Notes under the pieces: model-generated | What the model was told of the DNA's origin: nothing | Seen by the model: only the letters and a program-made list of their open reading frames with translations | Databases searched by the model: none | Translations under genes and position numbers: made by a program | Shown here: piece by piece, positions 14,692 through 22,137 of the stretch | How the letters are laid out: each line of letters opens with the position of its first letter | How positions within the stretch are numbered: position 1 is the stretch's first letter | Source of the DNA: an uncultured Olsenella sp. | GTDB lineage: Bacteria > Actinomycetota > Coriobacteriia > Coriobacteriales > Atopobiaceae | Assembly: GCA_900540955.1 (NCBI GenBank) | Contig: UQIF01000029.1 | Span: 1-27,844 of the forward strand | DNA: 27,844 bases | Direction: 5' to 3'

Positions 14692-15774
14692 TCACGCCAC
14701 GCCGTATATGGCCCTCCGCGTACGCGAGTCCCATTTCGCCTGCTTGATCCAGTACTCGTAGAACGGATAGGGGGTCACCTTGTACTGGCGCCAGGTCTTC
14801 TCGTACGTGCCGCGGGCCGCCTGCCTCACTATGAGCTCGGCGAGCTCGTCCGCGCTCCTGCGGACCTTGAAGCACCATGTCCACTTGAACCAGGCGAGGT
14901 AGTTCTCGAGGCGTCTCGTGGAGACGCCCCGGAACCTGCCGATGAAGTGCCTCATCTGGGAGTGGAGGCTGTTCACCCTGTTGATGGCGTGCTCCTCCCT
15001 CTTGCTGGCGATGTGCGCGCCGACGCCGAGGGCGGGCAGGACGCGGCGGTACACGTGAGCCCGGTCCGTCGAGATTATCGCGCCGACCGCGAGCTTGTCG
15101 GCGAGCAGCTCCCTGGCCGCCGCCTCGTCGAGGCCGCCCCTCCCCGCGATCTCGTAGAAGATGTCGCCGGCGTCGTTGATGCCGGTGAGCACGCATATCT
15201 TCTCGTGCCCGTCGGTTCCCTGCGACCTTGTGCGGGGCTTCCTGGGCACGCCGGACTCCGACCTGGAGCGGTTTCCCTTGAAGCTCTCCCTGAAGAAGCA
15301 CTCGTCGAGCTCGGCCCCGCCGCCGGCCTCCACGCGGAAGGCGGGCATGCGCTTGGCCATGGCCTCGAGCATCCTGTGGCGCATGAAGAACGCCGTCTTG
15401 AGGCACACGCCGCACTTTTCCGCCGACTCGCGCAGCGGGAGCATGTCCACGTGGCACTCCGCGAACCTCATCCAGGCCGACCTGTCGAGCTTGGTGGTGG
15501 AGAAGATGCGCATGGTGGCGTCGGTGAAGGTCCTGGCGCACCCTCGGCAGAGGAACCGCTGACGGCCGCGCCCGTCTCGCCCCCTCTTCACGTAATGCGG
15601 GGAGCCGCACCAGGGGCAGGCTCTGTCGGGATCGTCTTCCGCCCCCTCGCTTGCCGCGAGGTCGAAAAGCTCCGCGTCTATCAGCGCCTTGAGCGATCTC
15701 AGGGCCCTGCTCTTCTCGGCAGCCGTCATCTGCGGGAGGAACTGCCTCGTCAGCTGGGTGAGCACGTCTTCCAT
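14692..15774 (-). CDS. IS1595-family (ISXO2-like) transposase
   Basis: The 360-residue transposase is of the ISXO2/IS1595 class. A zinc ribbon near the N-terminus uses C53/C56 and C76/C79 (CPWCG...CRGC). The catalytic core contains AELDECFFRESFKGN, IISTDRAHVYRR and HAINRVNSLHSQMRHFIGRF, followed by the family segment GVSTRRLENYLAWFKW. This gives the acidic residues and the His/Asn typical of the family. The ATG at 15774 is preferred because GGAGG lies 5 bases before it; an in-frame ATG at 15786 and an even longer frame are possible. It is transcribed toward the passenger gene. There are no internal stops, so it is probably functional. Confidence 0.9.
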   Translation of the reverse strand: MEDVLTQLTRQFLPQMTAAEKSRALRSLKALIDAELFDLAASEGAEDDPDRACPWCGSPHYVKRGRDGRGRQRFLCRGCARTFTDATMRIFSTTKLDRSAWMRFAECHVDMLPLRESAEKCGVCLKTAFFMRHRMLEAMAKRMPAFRVEAGGGAELDECFFRESFKGNRSRSESGVPRKPRTRSQGTDGHEKICVLTGINDAGDIFYEIAGRGGLDEAAARELLADKLAVGAIISTDRAHVYRRVLPALGVGAHIASKREEHAINRVNSLHSQMRHFIGRFRGVSTRRLENYLAWFKWTWCFKVRRSADELAELIVRQAARGTYEKTWRQYKVTPYPFYEYWIKQAKWDSRTRRAIYGVA

Positions 15775-15872
15775 CGCAACCTCCATCTCTCCTGATGATG
15801 GAATTGTCGCAACCGGGGCCCCGTCGCATGTACTGCGTGCAGGACACTTATCCAAAGTGGTCTAACACAACG

Positions 15873-16173
15873 CAAAAACTGGACAGTTGCCCAGCTTGTA
15901 AAAGAAACCTCGAAGGTTCTTGATGTTGACGGAAACGATGTAGACCCGAATGGGTTGGGGAAAATCGTAAAGCAGATTCTCGGCGGCTTGCAGGGGATTG
16001 CTTCAGGCGTTGCTGAGTTCAGGAATCGCTACGGGACAGGCCATGGAAAGAGTGCGTCCTTTGAGGGCCTTCCTGTGCGTCACGCAAAACTAGCTGTTGG
16101 TAGCGCCGTAACACTCGTTGAGTACTTGTGGGAGACCTACGAATGGAGAAAGCTACAGGGAAAGGCAAAGTAG
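15873..16173 (+). pseudogene. AbiJ-like abortive infection gene, 3' part
   Basis: Starting from the right target copy, the frame reads KNWTVAQLVKETSKVL and continues to IKQILGGLQGIASGVAE-type sequence (here IVKQILGGLQGIASGV), FRNRYGTGHGK, and RHAKLAVGSAVTLVEYLWETYE before the stop. These are the C-terminal hallmarks of AbiJ-like proteins. It completes the 5' part at 13499-14041. An internal ATG at 15955 could start a 72-residue fragment, but no strong ribosome site is seen. The gene is dead unless the IS excises precisely. Confidence 0.85.
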
Positions 16174-16212
16174 CTATTTGCGTGCCCAATTTCTCATGCA
16201 GCTCATCAAGGA

Positions 16213-16249
16213 AAATTGGTCTTGATTCTGTTTGAATCAAGACCAATTT
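16213..16249. terminator. Bidirectional 16-bp hairpin terminator
   Basis: AAATTGGTCTTGATTC (16213-16228) and its perfect complement (16234-16249) flank a 5-base loop, between the converging abi remnant and the restriction-methylation gene. Short T-rich runs occur on the + side. Confidence 0.8.
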
Positions 16250-16255
16250 CTATTT

Positions 16256-19200
16256 CTATCTGATTAGCGAACTCACTAGTTCATCGAGAGTGTCTTCATC
16301 TTTACTTGCAGGCTGTTCGCCATTTTTAAAGCGTTTTGCCATTTCTGCCATACGAATCATTATCTTATTATTTTGATTGAAGCTCGGGATGTTCAGATAA
16401 TCGGTAACACTCGTACCCAAGCTCAAGGCGGAGGCATAGGCGTTAATCGCCTCTGAGACGATACGAGAGTTTAGAAATGCCGTTAGGTATGCTGCTTCGT
16501 CCTCAGATTGCAGGGGGACAAAATACACCTTATGGTCAGGAACAACGATTTTCTCTTCTCCATCGAAGTCGCTTGAACCTATATACGCCGCGACAAAGCC
16601 ACCACCTGACATCTCCTTCCAAACTACCTTATAAGGCGCAAAGGTATACTCTCCGGTTGACCAAATCGACCAGAATGGCTTCCCTTGCTGGAAACGGCGA
16701 TAGCTCGACCTCTGCTCTAATGTTGTCCGAAATTCGCTGAGAAACCTAAACATGCGCGGGCGTGTCATTGGTAAGCTTTTGTCTCCGAACATTCCGCGCT
16801 GGGGAACAATTACGCATTGGTTTGCTTCGGGTGTTGCAATAAAGCGCTTAATATCTCTACCTCTGAGCAGGGGAAACACATCATCCTTTTCGACGACAGC
16901 GCATTTTGCATCAATATCGCGACGACGTCCGTAATTTGGATTGTTGGATATTTGAATTAGCTGCTTATCGGACACGTGTTTAATCTTTACGAAGTAGATT
17001 CCGTTTGCGTCGGTCGTTACACCTTTTCTTGCGCGATAAGCTGAATCATCAGATGCATTGAAGAGGTCGGGCCATATCGTAATTTCTTCTTCGGTTCCAA
17101 CTAGCCATGGACCAGCATCCGTGCCGGGCACGGGGATTGCGCAGAGATCTTTATGAAACGCGGTGCCTGGTAAAGCTTTTCGGCTCGAGCAGAAATAGCG
17201 TCGATATTTGACCGGGTACTCGGTTGCTTTTCCATTACGCCGTATAAGTAGTAGAGTAGGCCAGTTTGCCACGCCCTCAAACGGACGCAAGGCAGCGTAA
17301 TCTTCAACGGCTTCAACGGTTATCGGCTCGACGATTCCGTTAATGCGGAGCTTCCATCGTCTAAAACCTTGGCTAGATTCATTTTTAAACACAGTGCCCG
17401 TAATGAGGAAAGCGAGGCTTCCCTGCTTCTTTACGAATCGCTCTAGAGCGTGGTAGGTAACAACCGTAGAAATGTCTGATTGTATGCCGCCAACCCATAC
17501 ATCATCGCTGAAGATATCCATTCGATCGCAAATGGGCTTGATGAATTCAGCGTATGCTCGAGGAAGATTGCTCCATTTTACCCATGGTGGATTACCCGCA
17601 ACCAAATCAATATCTTTAATGCATCCTGCCTGAATCCTATCGAAAAGGATAAGACACCAAATGCCATTCCAGTGATTGAGATGGAGATCGACGAGCTCCT
17701 CGATAGTTTTGTTGAATGTAGAAAGATCTGAATTGCTCAGGCCGTCAATCGTTGGCGACAACGCCCGCAGTGAAGCCAAAATATCTTTAGAGTCCAGTCC
17801 GGAATCTATGCACGCCCTGAGGTGATCCATGGCTGTGAAAAAGCCGTTTGATTCGGCAAGGCTTACTGGAATGGAAAAGGTGCGCTCCCCCTTCTCTGTC
17901 AGGATCGAATGTGTGAACACTCCGTCCGTTGGGTCGGCCGTATTAATTGCGTCTGCAAGGAAGACTGGCAGCAGCACTGGCTTGGAGGCGTCGAACCTTC
18001 CGGAAAGAAATACGACGATAGACGCTTTTGCTGTAAGCACAGCCAATGGGTTTAAGTCAAATCCGTATAGCCCGTCCAAGAGCTCTCGCGCAGTTGCCTC
18101 GTTCGAGGAGACTTCCAGTCTTCTACGCAATCCTTCTAGGAGAAATGTCCCGCTTCCGCATGTTGGATCCAACAGCGATTGGGACGGTGACCAGCCGGCA
18201 GTATCTAATACATGAGAGGCAAGCCAGTCTGGCGTATAGTACTCGCCCAGCGCATGTCGCATTGGTGCAGGCGTGAATTCCATGTATAGCCCCTTAAATA
18301 GATCCCTTACGGATTCGGGGCTTTTCTGAGTAACATCGAAATTGATAGCTCGAAGCTTCTCGACAAGAAGTCCCAGCGGGCTTTCTAGATCCGCCGTGAT
18401 ATCATCGCCGAGGTACCAAGAGAAAAAGTCGGTTCCGAGCATATTTTCGATGCCAAACGTTTTGAAGTAGTCACCATTTTCTATGCTTTTCAAAAACGAT
18501 ATTGGGTTAGACGATGCGCTGATGGTCTTCTCTGCGCACAATGAGAGCGCATACACTGCGCAAATCTTTGCTACGAGCGCAATATAAGTGCTTAATGCAA
18601 ACACGTAAGCTTGCGGATCATCTGTGTATTTGACGCCATGACTGCGGCTCGAATCTTCCAGATAGCGAGTTAGCCTATCTGTTTCGGTGCCATCTACTTG
18701 TCCGAAAAGTCGCGTCCATTCGGTATATATCAACTTAGCCCTGGTGTCGGTATCCGCTTCTTTTGCAGAACATACAGCTTGAAAAAGTGAAGGAAGAAGC
18801 CTACGTCCCACTTCAGTTTCTGGACCGATGAGCTGTTTGAGCAGCATTGGGCTGACCAGCGGTCGACCGCCATTAATTATTAGGGTCAGTAGGCGATTTA
18901 GGCAGAGCCCATCGAACTGTCTTGGTGGTTCCCAGATAAACCCGTCAGCAACGGGGCGTCCAAAAGTTATGGTTTCGCCGTCCCATGCTATGAGGGAGTA
19001 TTGGGTGATATGGCGCCCTTCTTCATCAGAAAGAAGCTTGGAATACTCCTCGGCTTGCTTCCTGGCGTGCTTCAACTGGGCATTTTCGGAACTATTAAAA
19101 GAGGCGGGGGGTTCATATTCTATGATTGTTGAACCGTGAACCGCATCGATTCTGCGACATCCAGACTTAAAGCTATGCTCATACGTATAGGAGTTCCAGA

Positions 19201-19345
19201 AGCCGCCATGGGCCACGCAAAGCCTTTTGAGAATTGCTTCCGCATTAATCTTGAGTTGCTCTTCGTTTTCAGAGATTCGAGCTGCCTCTAACAAATCTCC
19301 TGTGCTGTTCAGCGTCTCTTGTTCTGATAGTAGAACCGTCTTCAT
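16256..19345 (-). CDS. Single-chain restriction-modification enzyme (type IIG-like) with N6-adenine methylase
   Basis: The 1029-residue protein combines restriction and methylation parts. The gamma-class adenine methylase core has GEYYTPDWLA (367-376), SAM motif I LLDPTCGSGTFLLEGL (391-406), a second acidic motif in YGFDLNPLAV (425-433) and the catalytic NPPW (583-586). The N-terminus contains RRIDAVHGSTIIEYEPP (64-80), which could be a divergent PD-(D/E)XK nuclease site (D67, E76, E78). The C-terminal third (LLRGRDIKRF, then PHKVYFVPL-like sequence) should be the DNA-recognition domain. The ATG at 19345 has GGAAAGG upstream; an in-frame start at 19399 is possible. GC is clearly lower than in the flanking chromosome. 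Recognition sequence unknown. A BREX PglX-like methylase is an alternative, but no BREX partners are present. Confidence 0.82.
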   Translation of the reverse strand: MKTVLLSEQETLNSTGDLLEAARISENEEQLKINAEAILKRLCVAHGGFWNSYTYEHSFKSGCRRIDAVHGSTIIEYEPPASFNSSENAQLKHARKQAEEYSKLLSDEEGRHITQYSLIAWDGETITFGRPVADGFIWEPPRQFDGLCLNRLLTLIINGGRPLVSPMLLKQLIGPETEVGRRLLPSLFQAVCSAKEADTDTRAKLIYTEWTRLFGQVDGTETDRLTRYLEDSSRSHGVKYTDDPQAYVFALSTYIALVAKICAVYALSLCAEKTISASSNPISFLKSIENGDYFKTFGIENMLGTDFFSWYLGDDITADLESPLGLLVEKLRAINFDVTQKSPESVRDLFKGLYMEFTPAPMRHALGEYYTPDWLASHVLDTAGWSPSQSLLDPTCGSGTFLLEGLRRRLEVSSNEATARELLDGLYGFDLNPLAVLTAKASIVVFLSGRFDASKPVLLPVFLADAINTADPTDGVFTHSILTEKGERTFSIPVSLAESNGFFTAMDHLRACIDSGLDSKDILASLRALSPTIDGLSNSDLSTFNKTIEELVDLHLNHWNGIWCLILFDRIQAGCIKDIDLVAGNPPWVKWSNLPRAYAEFIKPICDRMDIFSDDVWVGGIQSDISTVVTYHALERFVKKQGSLAFLITGTVFKNESSQGFRRWKLRINGIVEPITVEAVEDYAALRPFEGVANWPTLLLIRRNGKATEYPVKYRRYFCSSRKALPGTAFHKDLCAIPVPGTDAGPWLVGTEEEITIWPDLFNASDDSAYRARKGVTTDANGIYFVKIKHVSDKQLIQISNNPNYGRRRDIDAKCAVVEKDDVFPLLRGRDIKRFIATPEANQCVIVPQRGMFGDKSLPMTRPRMFRFLSEFRTTLEQRSSYRRFQQGKPFWSIWSTGEYTFAPYKVVWKEMSGGGFVAAYIGSSDFDGEEKIVVPDHKVYFVPLQSEDEAAYLTAFLNSRIVSEAINAYASALSLGTSVTDYLNIPSFNQNNKIMIRMAEMAKRFKNGEQPASKDEDTLDELVSSLIR

Positions 19346-19399
19346 CTGGAGCCTTTCCGGTTTTACTGCTATTGCCACATTGCGCGAAGAACCCCACAT

Positions 19400-19879
19400 C
19401 CCATAATTCGTTTGAGCTAGGCTAGGATGTCGCTAGTTTTCTATTGCTCTGAAAGTATATACGTTCTTCTATTCATGCAATTTCATCGCATCGAGAAACG
19501 GAGCAATAGATAGAGCATCCGCTGAGCCGTAGATCTTGTTGTGGAATTGCGGCTCCGGAGTGCACTTCCTCGCCACATACATGCGCCAGAGAACGCATAT
19601 GCTATGCCTCTCTGATTCCTATTGAGTAGTGCTGATCCTAGTATTTGCCTAACAAAGTGACTACCTCTGCTCGGTCTGTTTTCTAAATTGTGTTGAGTTT
19701 GTCGAGACGCAAGATTCTCATTTTCGATAAACCGGGAAGGCTGCCCGAGGACCCCCAATACGTGCGGCCGTAGAACGTTTTCCCAGCTCAAAGCGTTGTG
19801 AGATTATGCAATTACCGGGCGCCCCGGGAGCGGTTGACGAATCGCTGATCATAAAACTTCGATTAAAGGAGATATTCCA
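19400..19879. other. 480-bp non-coding region within the element; possible cis-acting sites
   Basis: No credible gene is seen. A 10-bp inverted repeat (TCTATTGCTC at 19440-19449 and GAGCAATAGA at 19501-19510) spans 51 bases. GAGCCG/CGGCTC (19524-19529, 19550-19555) and CCGGG-CGC-CCCGG near 19817-19829 form small stems. The promoter of the restriction gene (-) and of the core genes (+), and possibly a transfer origin, should lie here, but none can be assigned firmly. Confidence 0.4.
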
Positions 19880-20185
19880 ATGAACACTGGTTTTGATTTC
19901 AACCTGCCCAACGATAAGAGGTCCGCGTTTCGTTCGCCCATGGTTCATGCGGGTGGCTTCTCGAAGCATGTCGATCGCGAGCTTCTGCTGGAGCAGATGT
20001 ATGGCCGTGTCATGTACCGTCAGGCACTTGAAGCCTATGCCTATATCTACGATGCGGCACTTCATAGCGCTAGCGAGGCTGATAAAGCCCTCAAGCTAGA
20101 GCTGGCCGAGGAAACGCTTCGCAACCTTTTGCGCATGTATCTTGAGGCCCACGGCGGGCCGGGCAACTCTGTTCATTGCGAGTAG
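19880..20185 (+). CDS. Small helical protein of unknown function, first core gene
   Basis: The 101-residue protein is not recognised. After a polar start (FDFNLPNDKRSAFRSP) it is mostly helical, with a Tyr/Ala-rich helix (MYGRVMYRQALEAYAYIYDAAL) shortened here to its pattern and an amphipathic helix (LELAEETLRNLLRMYLE). A strong ribosome site, AAAGGAGATATTCC, precedes the ATG. It is the first of five closely spaced genes that lead to the integrase, so it is likely part of the replication or transfer module. It could be a regulator or a partner of the FtsK-like ATPase, but no DNA-binding motif is obvious. Confidence 0.65.
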   Translation: MNTGFDFNLPNDKRSAFRSPMVHAGGFSKHVDRELLLEQMYGRVMYRQALEAYAYIYDAALHSASEADKALKLELAEETLRNLLRMYLEAHGGPGNSVHCE

Positions 20186-20202
20186 ATCAGAGGTGATCTT
20201 TT

Positions 20203-20550
20203 ATGAAGAAGCTTAGTCAGTTTCTGGTGTTCGACTGGGACGCATTTGCGAAGGACAAGCGGTTCCTTTGCGTTGGCGGCGGCGAGTGGGTCGACTTTGA
20301 GACCAAGACCCACAAGGGTACGAAGATCGAGGTGGTGATAACCACCGACCACACGCCGTACAAGCTCCGCGATGGCGAGGTGGTCAGCAACCGCTTCGAG
20401 AAGCTGGCCTTCAAGGTCGCTGCTGACGTCGATATTCCCATCGACCAGTACGTGGAGCCTACGGGCGTGACGGCGAAGGTCTACGGTGACTACCGCAACC
20501 TGCTCTCCGTTGAGGCGGGGGGCATCACGGTGCAGCCCAAGAAGCCGTAG
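20203..20550 (+). CDS. Small beta-rich protein of unknown function upstream of ftsK-like gene
   Basis: The 115-residue protein has alternating strand-like segments (TKIEVVITTDH, LAFKVAADVDIP, VTAKVYGDYRNLLSVEAGGITV) that suggest a small beta-barrel or OB-like fold. In size, strand pattern and location it recalls the small proteins found before the FtsK-type coupling gene in Tn916/ICEBs1-like elements (DUF961/YdcP group). This resemblance is an impression and not a demonstrated homology. AGAGGTGATC precedes the ATG. It lies 17 bases after the previous gene and 14 bases before the next, consistent with an operon. Confidence 0.65.
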   Translation: MKKLSQFLVFDWDAFAKDKRFLCVGGGEWVDFETKTHKGTKIEVVITTDHTPYKLRDGEVVSNRFEKLAFKVAADVDIPIDQYVEPTGVTAKVYGDYRNLLSVEAGGITVQPKKP

Positions 20551-20564
20551 CGTGAGGTGATCGC

Positions 20565-21959
20565 ATGCGCTTTTCAAAAGAAGCGCCGGCGATCGTCTAT
20601 GCGGCCCCTGGCACTAAGACTATCGTGCTGGGGGCCGTTTTGGCTTTCGCCGCCGCGTGCTTTTATCTCTTGGGCGTGTTGGTCGAACGTCTCTTCGCCC
20701 CTGTGGCAGAGGACGTGACGGGGGTTCATCTTCTTTCTGGAAACCTCTCCGCGATCGCCCTTGTGACTTTGGCCGTTGGGATGCTTTCCATCGCTGTGGG
20801 AGTCGTTTGGCTTCTCCGCCTTCCTGAGCCTGAGAGGCTCAAGGTCCGCATTCGCTCTGGAATCTTCGATTCCCGATACGGTAACCCGCTGCACCTGTGT
20901 GAGGGAGAGGTCCTTCCGCATGTGACTTGCGAAGAGACGGGCGAAGGCCGGTTCGAGCTTGCCGTCTCCACCTCCTCTTCGACGGTGGAGGAGATCGCCA
21001 AGCTTGCGCCCAGCATCAGCAGCCGCCTCTGCGGCCGCTTCTCGCGCTATGCCGTCGTTCTGTCCGAGGCGGACGAGGCGTGCAACCGGGTGACGTTCCA
21101 TATCGAGGATGTCACCGTCCATCGCGAGATAGTGGCGGACTCCGTCTCCGAGCTTCAGCCGCCGAGCGCGTACAAGCTTCGCGTGCAGGACGGCACGAGC
21201 ATCGACCTGCGCACGTCGGGCTCGATGCTCGTAGCGGGGAAGACCAGAAGCGGGAAGACGACGGGCATCATATCCCTCGTTCTTCAGGCGTTGCTCGCCG
21301 GGCCCGATGGCTACGGGTCGAGGGTGCTCGTCATTGACCCCAAGAGGGCGGAGCTTTCCCGTCTCCCTCACGTGGCAACGCTTGACGAAGACGGAAACGC
21401 CCGTGGCATCCTCGCCGCGCTGGGCTCGTTCGCCGAGACCATTGCGGAGCGTCAGCGCGTCCTCAACGAGCTTTCGGCCGAGACGGGGGATGCCGTTCAC
21501 TGGTGGGACGCGGGCTTCCATGTCTCGCTCCTCTTCATCGATGAGTACGTGGCCCTTCGGACCGTTCTCCCCAAGAGGGCGAGCAAGGAGGACCCGGACT
21601 ACTGCCTCGCGGCCTTCGACGGCCTTATCAAGCGCATCGTCACAATGGGCGCGAGCGCGGGCTGCTACGCCATCATCTCGATCGCGGAGGCGTCCGTCGA
21701 GGAGGGCGGGCTCCCGTCGATGATCCGGTCTGCTTGCAGCACGCGCGTCCTGTTCAGGCCGACGCTCGACGAGGCACGTTTGATCTGGGGCTCTGATCGG
21801 CTCAAGGACTTCGCCGTCTCCCGGACGTACGGGCCGGGGGACGCGTGGTTCAGCAGCACGGACGGGGAGCACGACCGCATCGGCTTCGTGCACTTTCCCG
21901 TCATGAGGTTCCCCGTATATCGCGAGCTTGGCCGTCTTCTTGAGCTGTACGTCGACTGA
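20565..21959 (+). CDS. FtsK/SpoIIIE-like DNA translocase (coupling-type ATPase)
   Basis: The 464-residue membrane ATPase has two N-terminal transmembrane segments (about 17-40 and 60-85), a middle region, and an FtsK/HerA-type motor. The motor shows Walker A GKTRSGKT (225-232) and Walker B LLFIDEY (322-328). IDPKRAELSRLP (257-268) and the late SMIRSACSTRVLFRP segment are typical of the FtsK domain in conjugative-element coupling proteins such as TcpA and Orf21. It probably moves element DNA during replication or transfer. There is no C-terminal gamma domain, so it is not the chromosomal cell-division FtsK. GTGAGGTGATC precedes the ATG. Confidence 0.88.
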   Translation: MRFSKEAPAIVYAAPGTKTIVLGAVLAFAAACFYLLGVLVERLFAPVAEDVTGVHLLSGNLSAIALVTLAVGMLSIAVGVVWLLRLPEPERLKVRIRSGIFDSRYGNPLHLCEGEVLPHVTCEETGEGRFELAVSTSSSTVEEIAKLAPSISSRLCGRFSRYAVVLSEADEACNRVTFHIEDVTVHREIVADSVSELQPPSAYKLRVQDGTSIDLRTSGSMLVAGKTRSGKTTGIISLVLQALLAGPDGYGSRVLVIDPKRAELSRLPHVATLDEDGNARGILAALGSFAETIAERQRVLNELSAETGDAVHWWDAGFHVSLLFIDEYVALRTVLPKRASKEDPDYCLAAFDGLIKRIVTMGASAGCYAIISIAEASVEEGGLPSMIRSACSTRVLFRPTLDEARLIWGSDRLKDFAVSRTYGPGDAWFSSTDGEHDRIGFVHFPVMRFPVYRELGRLLELYVD

Positions 21960-21972
21960 TTGATTATCGCGA

Positions 21973-22000
21973 CACCCGCAGAGCGCAGCGAATGCGGGTG
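21973..22000 (+). other. Hairpin between ftsK-like and rep genes
   Basis: CACCCGCA (21973-21980) pairs with TGCGGGTG (21993-22000) around a 12-base loop, 13 bases after the ftsK-like stop. It may be a terminator or part of the replication origin. Confidence 0.5.
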
Positions 22001-22040
22001 CCGCCTCTCTTTGTTCCATTTGTTTGATTTCCGTTCATAT

Positions 22041-22075
22041 ATGCGCCTTGGGGGGCTTGTTATCCCAAGGCGCAT
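22041..22075 (+). other. Perfect 12-bp stem-loop upstream of rep: candidate origin (dso)
   Basis: ATGCGCCTTGGG (22041-22052) and CCCAAGGCGCAT (22064-22075) enclose the 11-base loop GGGCTTGTTAT. It lies 62 bases before the rep start. HUH-type Rep proteins nick in the loop of such stem-loops. A terminator is less likely, as no T-tract follows. Confidence 0.6.
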
Positions 22076-22137
22076 CCGAAAGGGACGTTCCAAGTTTCGC
22101 CCCGAAACACTGATAAACGAGAAGGGAGGTGGAACCG

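Larger units (their letters stand above)
14043..15872. mobile_element. IS1595-family element carrying a nucleotidyltransferase passenger gene
   Basis: The 1830-bp unit has 22-bp terminal inverted repeats, 21 of 22 identical (14043-14064 and 15851-15872, starting CGTTGTGTTAGACC). It is flanked by the perfect 8-bp target duplication CAAAAACT (14035-14042 and 15873-15880), which is the size usual for IS1595. It contains two genes: a lincosamide-nucleotidyltransferase-like passenger (+) and an ISXO2/IS1595-type transposase (-). Passenger genes are known in this family; tISCpe8 of Clostridium perfringens carries lnu(P). It interrupts the AbiJ-like gene. Confidence 0.92.

Noticed and set aside
16256..19345. 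BREX PglX methylase
   Set aside because: No brxA, brxB, brxC, pglZ or brxL genes are present; a solitary enzyme with a possible nuclease end fits type IIG better.
19745..19765. Tn916/ICEBs1-type transfer origin near GACCCCCAATAC
   Set aside because: Only a short C-run resembles the nick region; the flanking inverted repeats are absent and there is no MobT-type relaxase gene.
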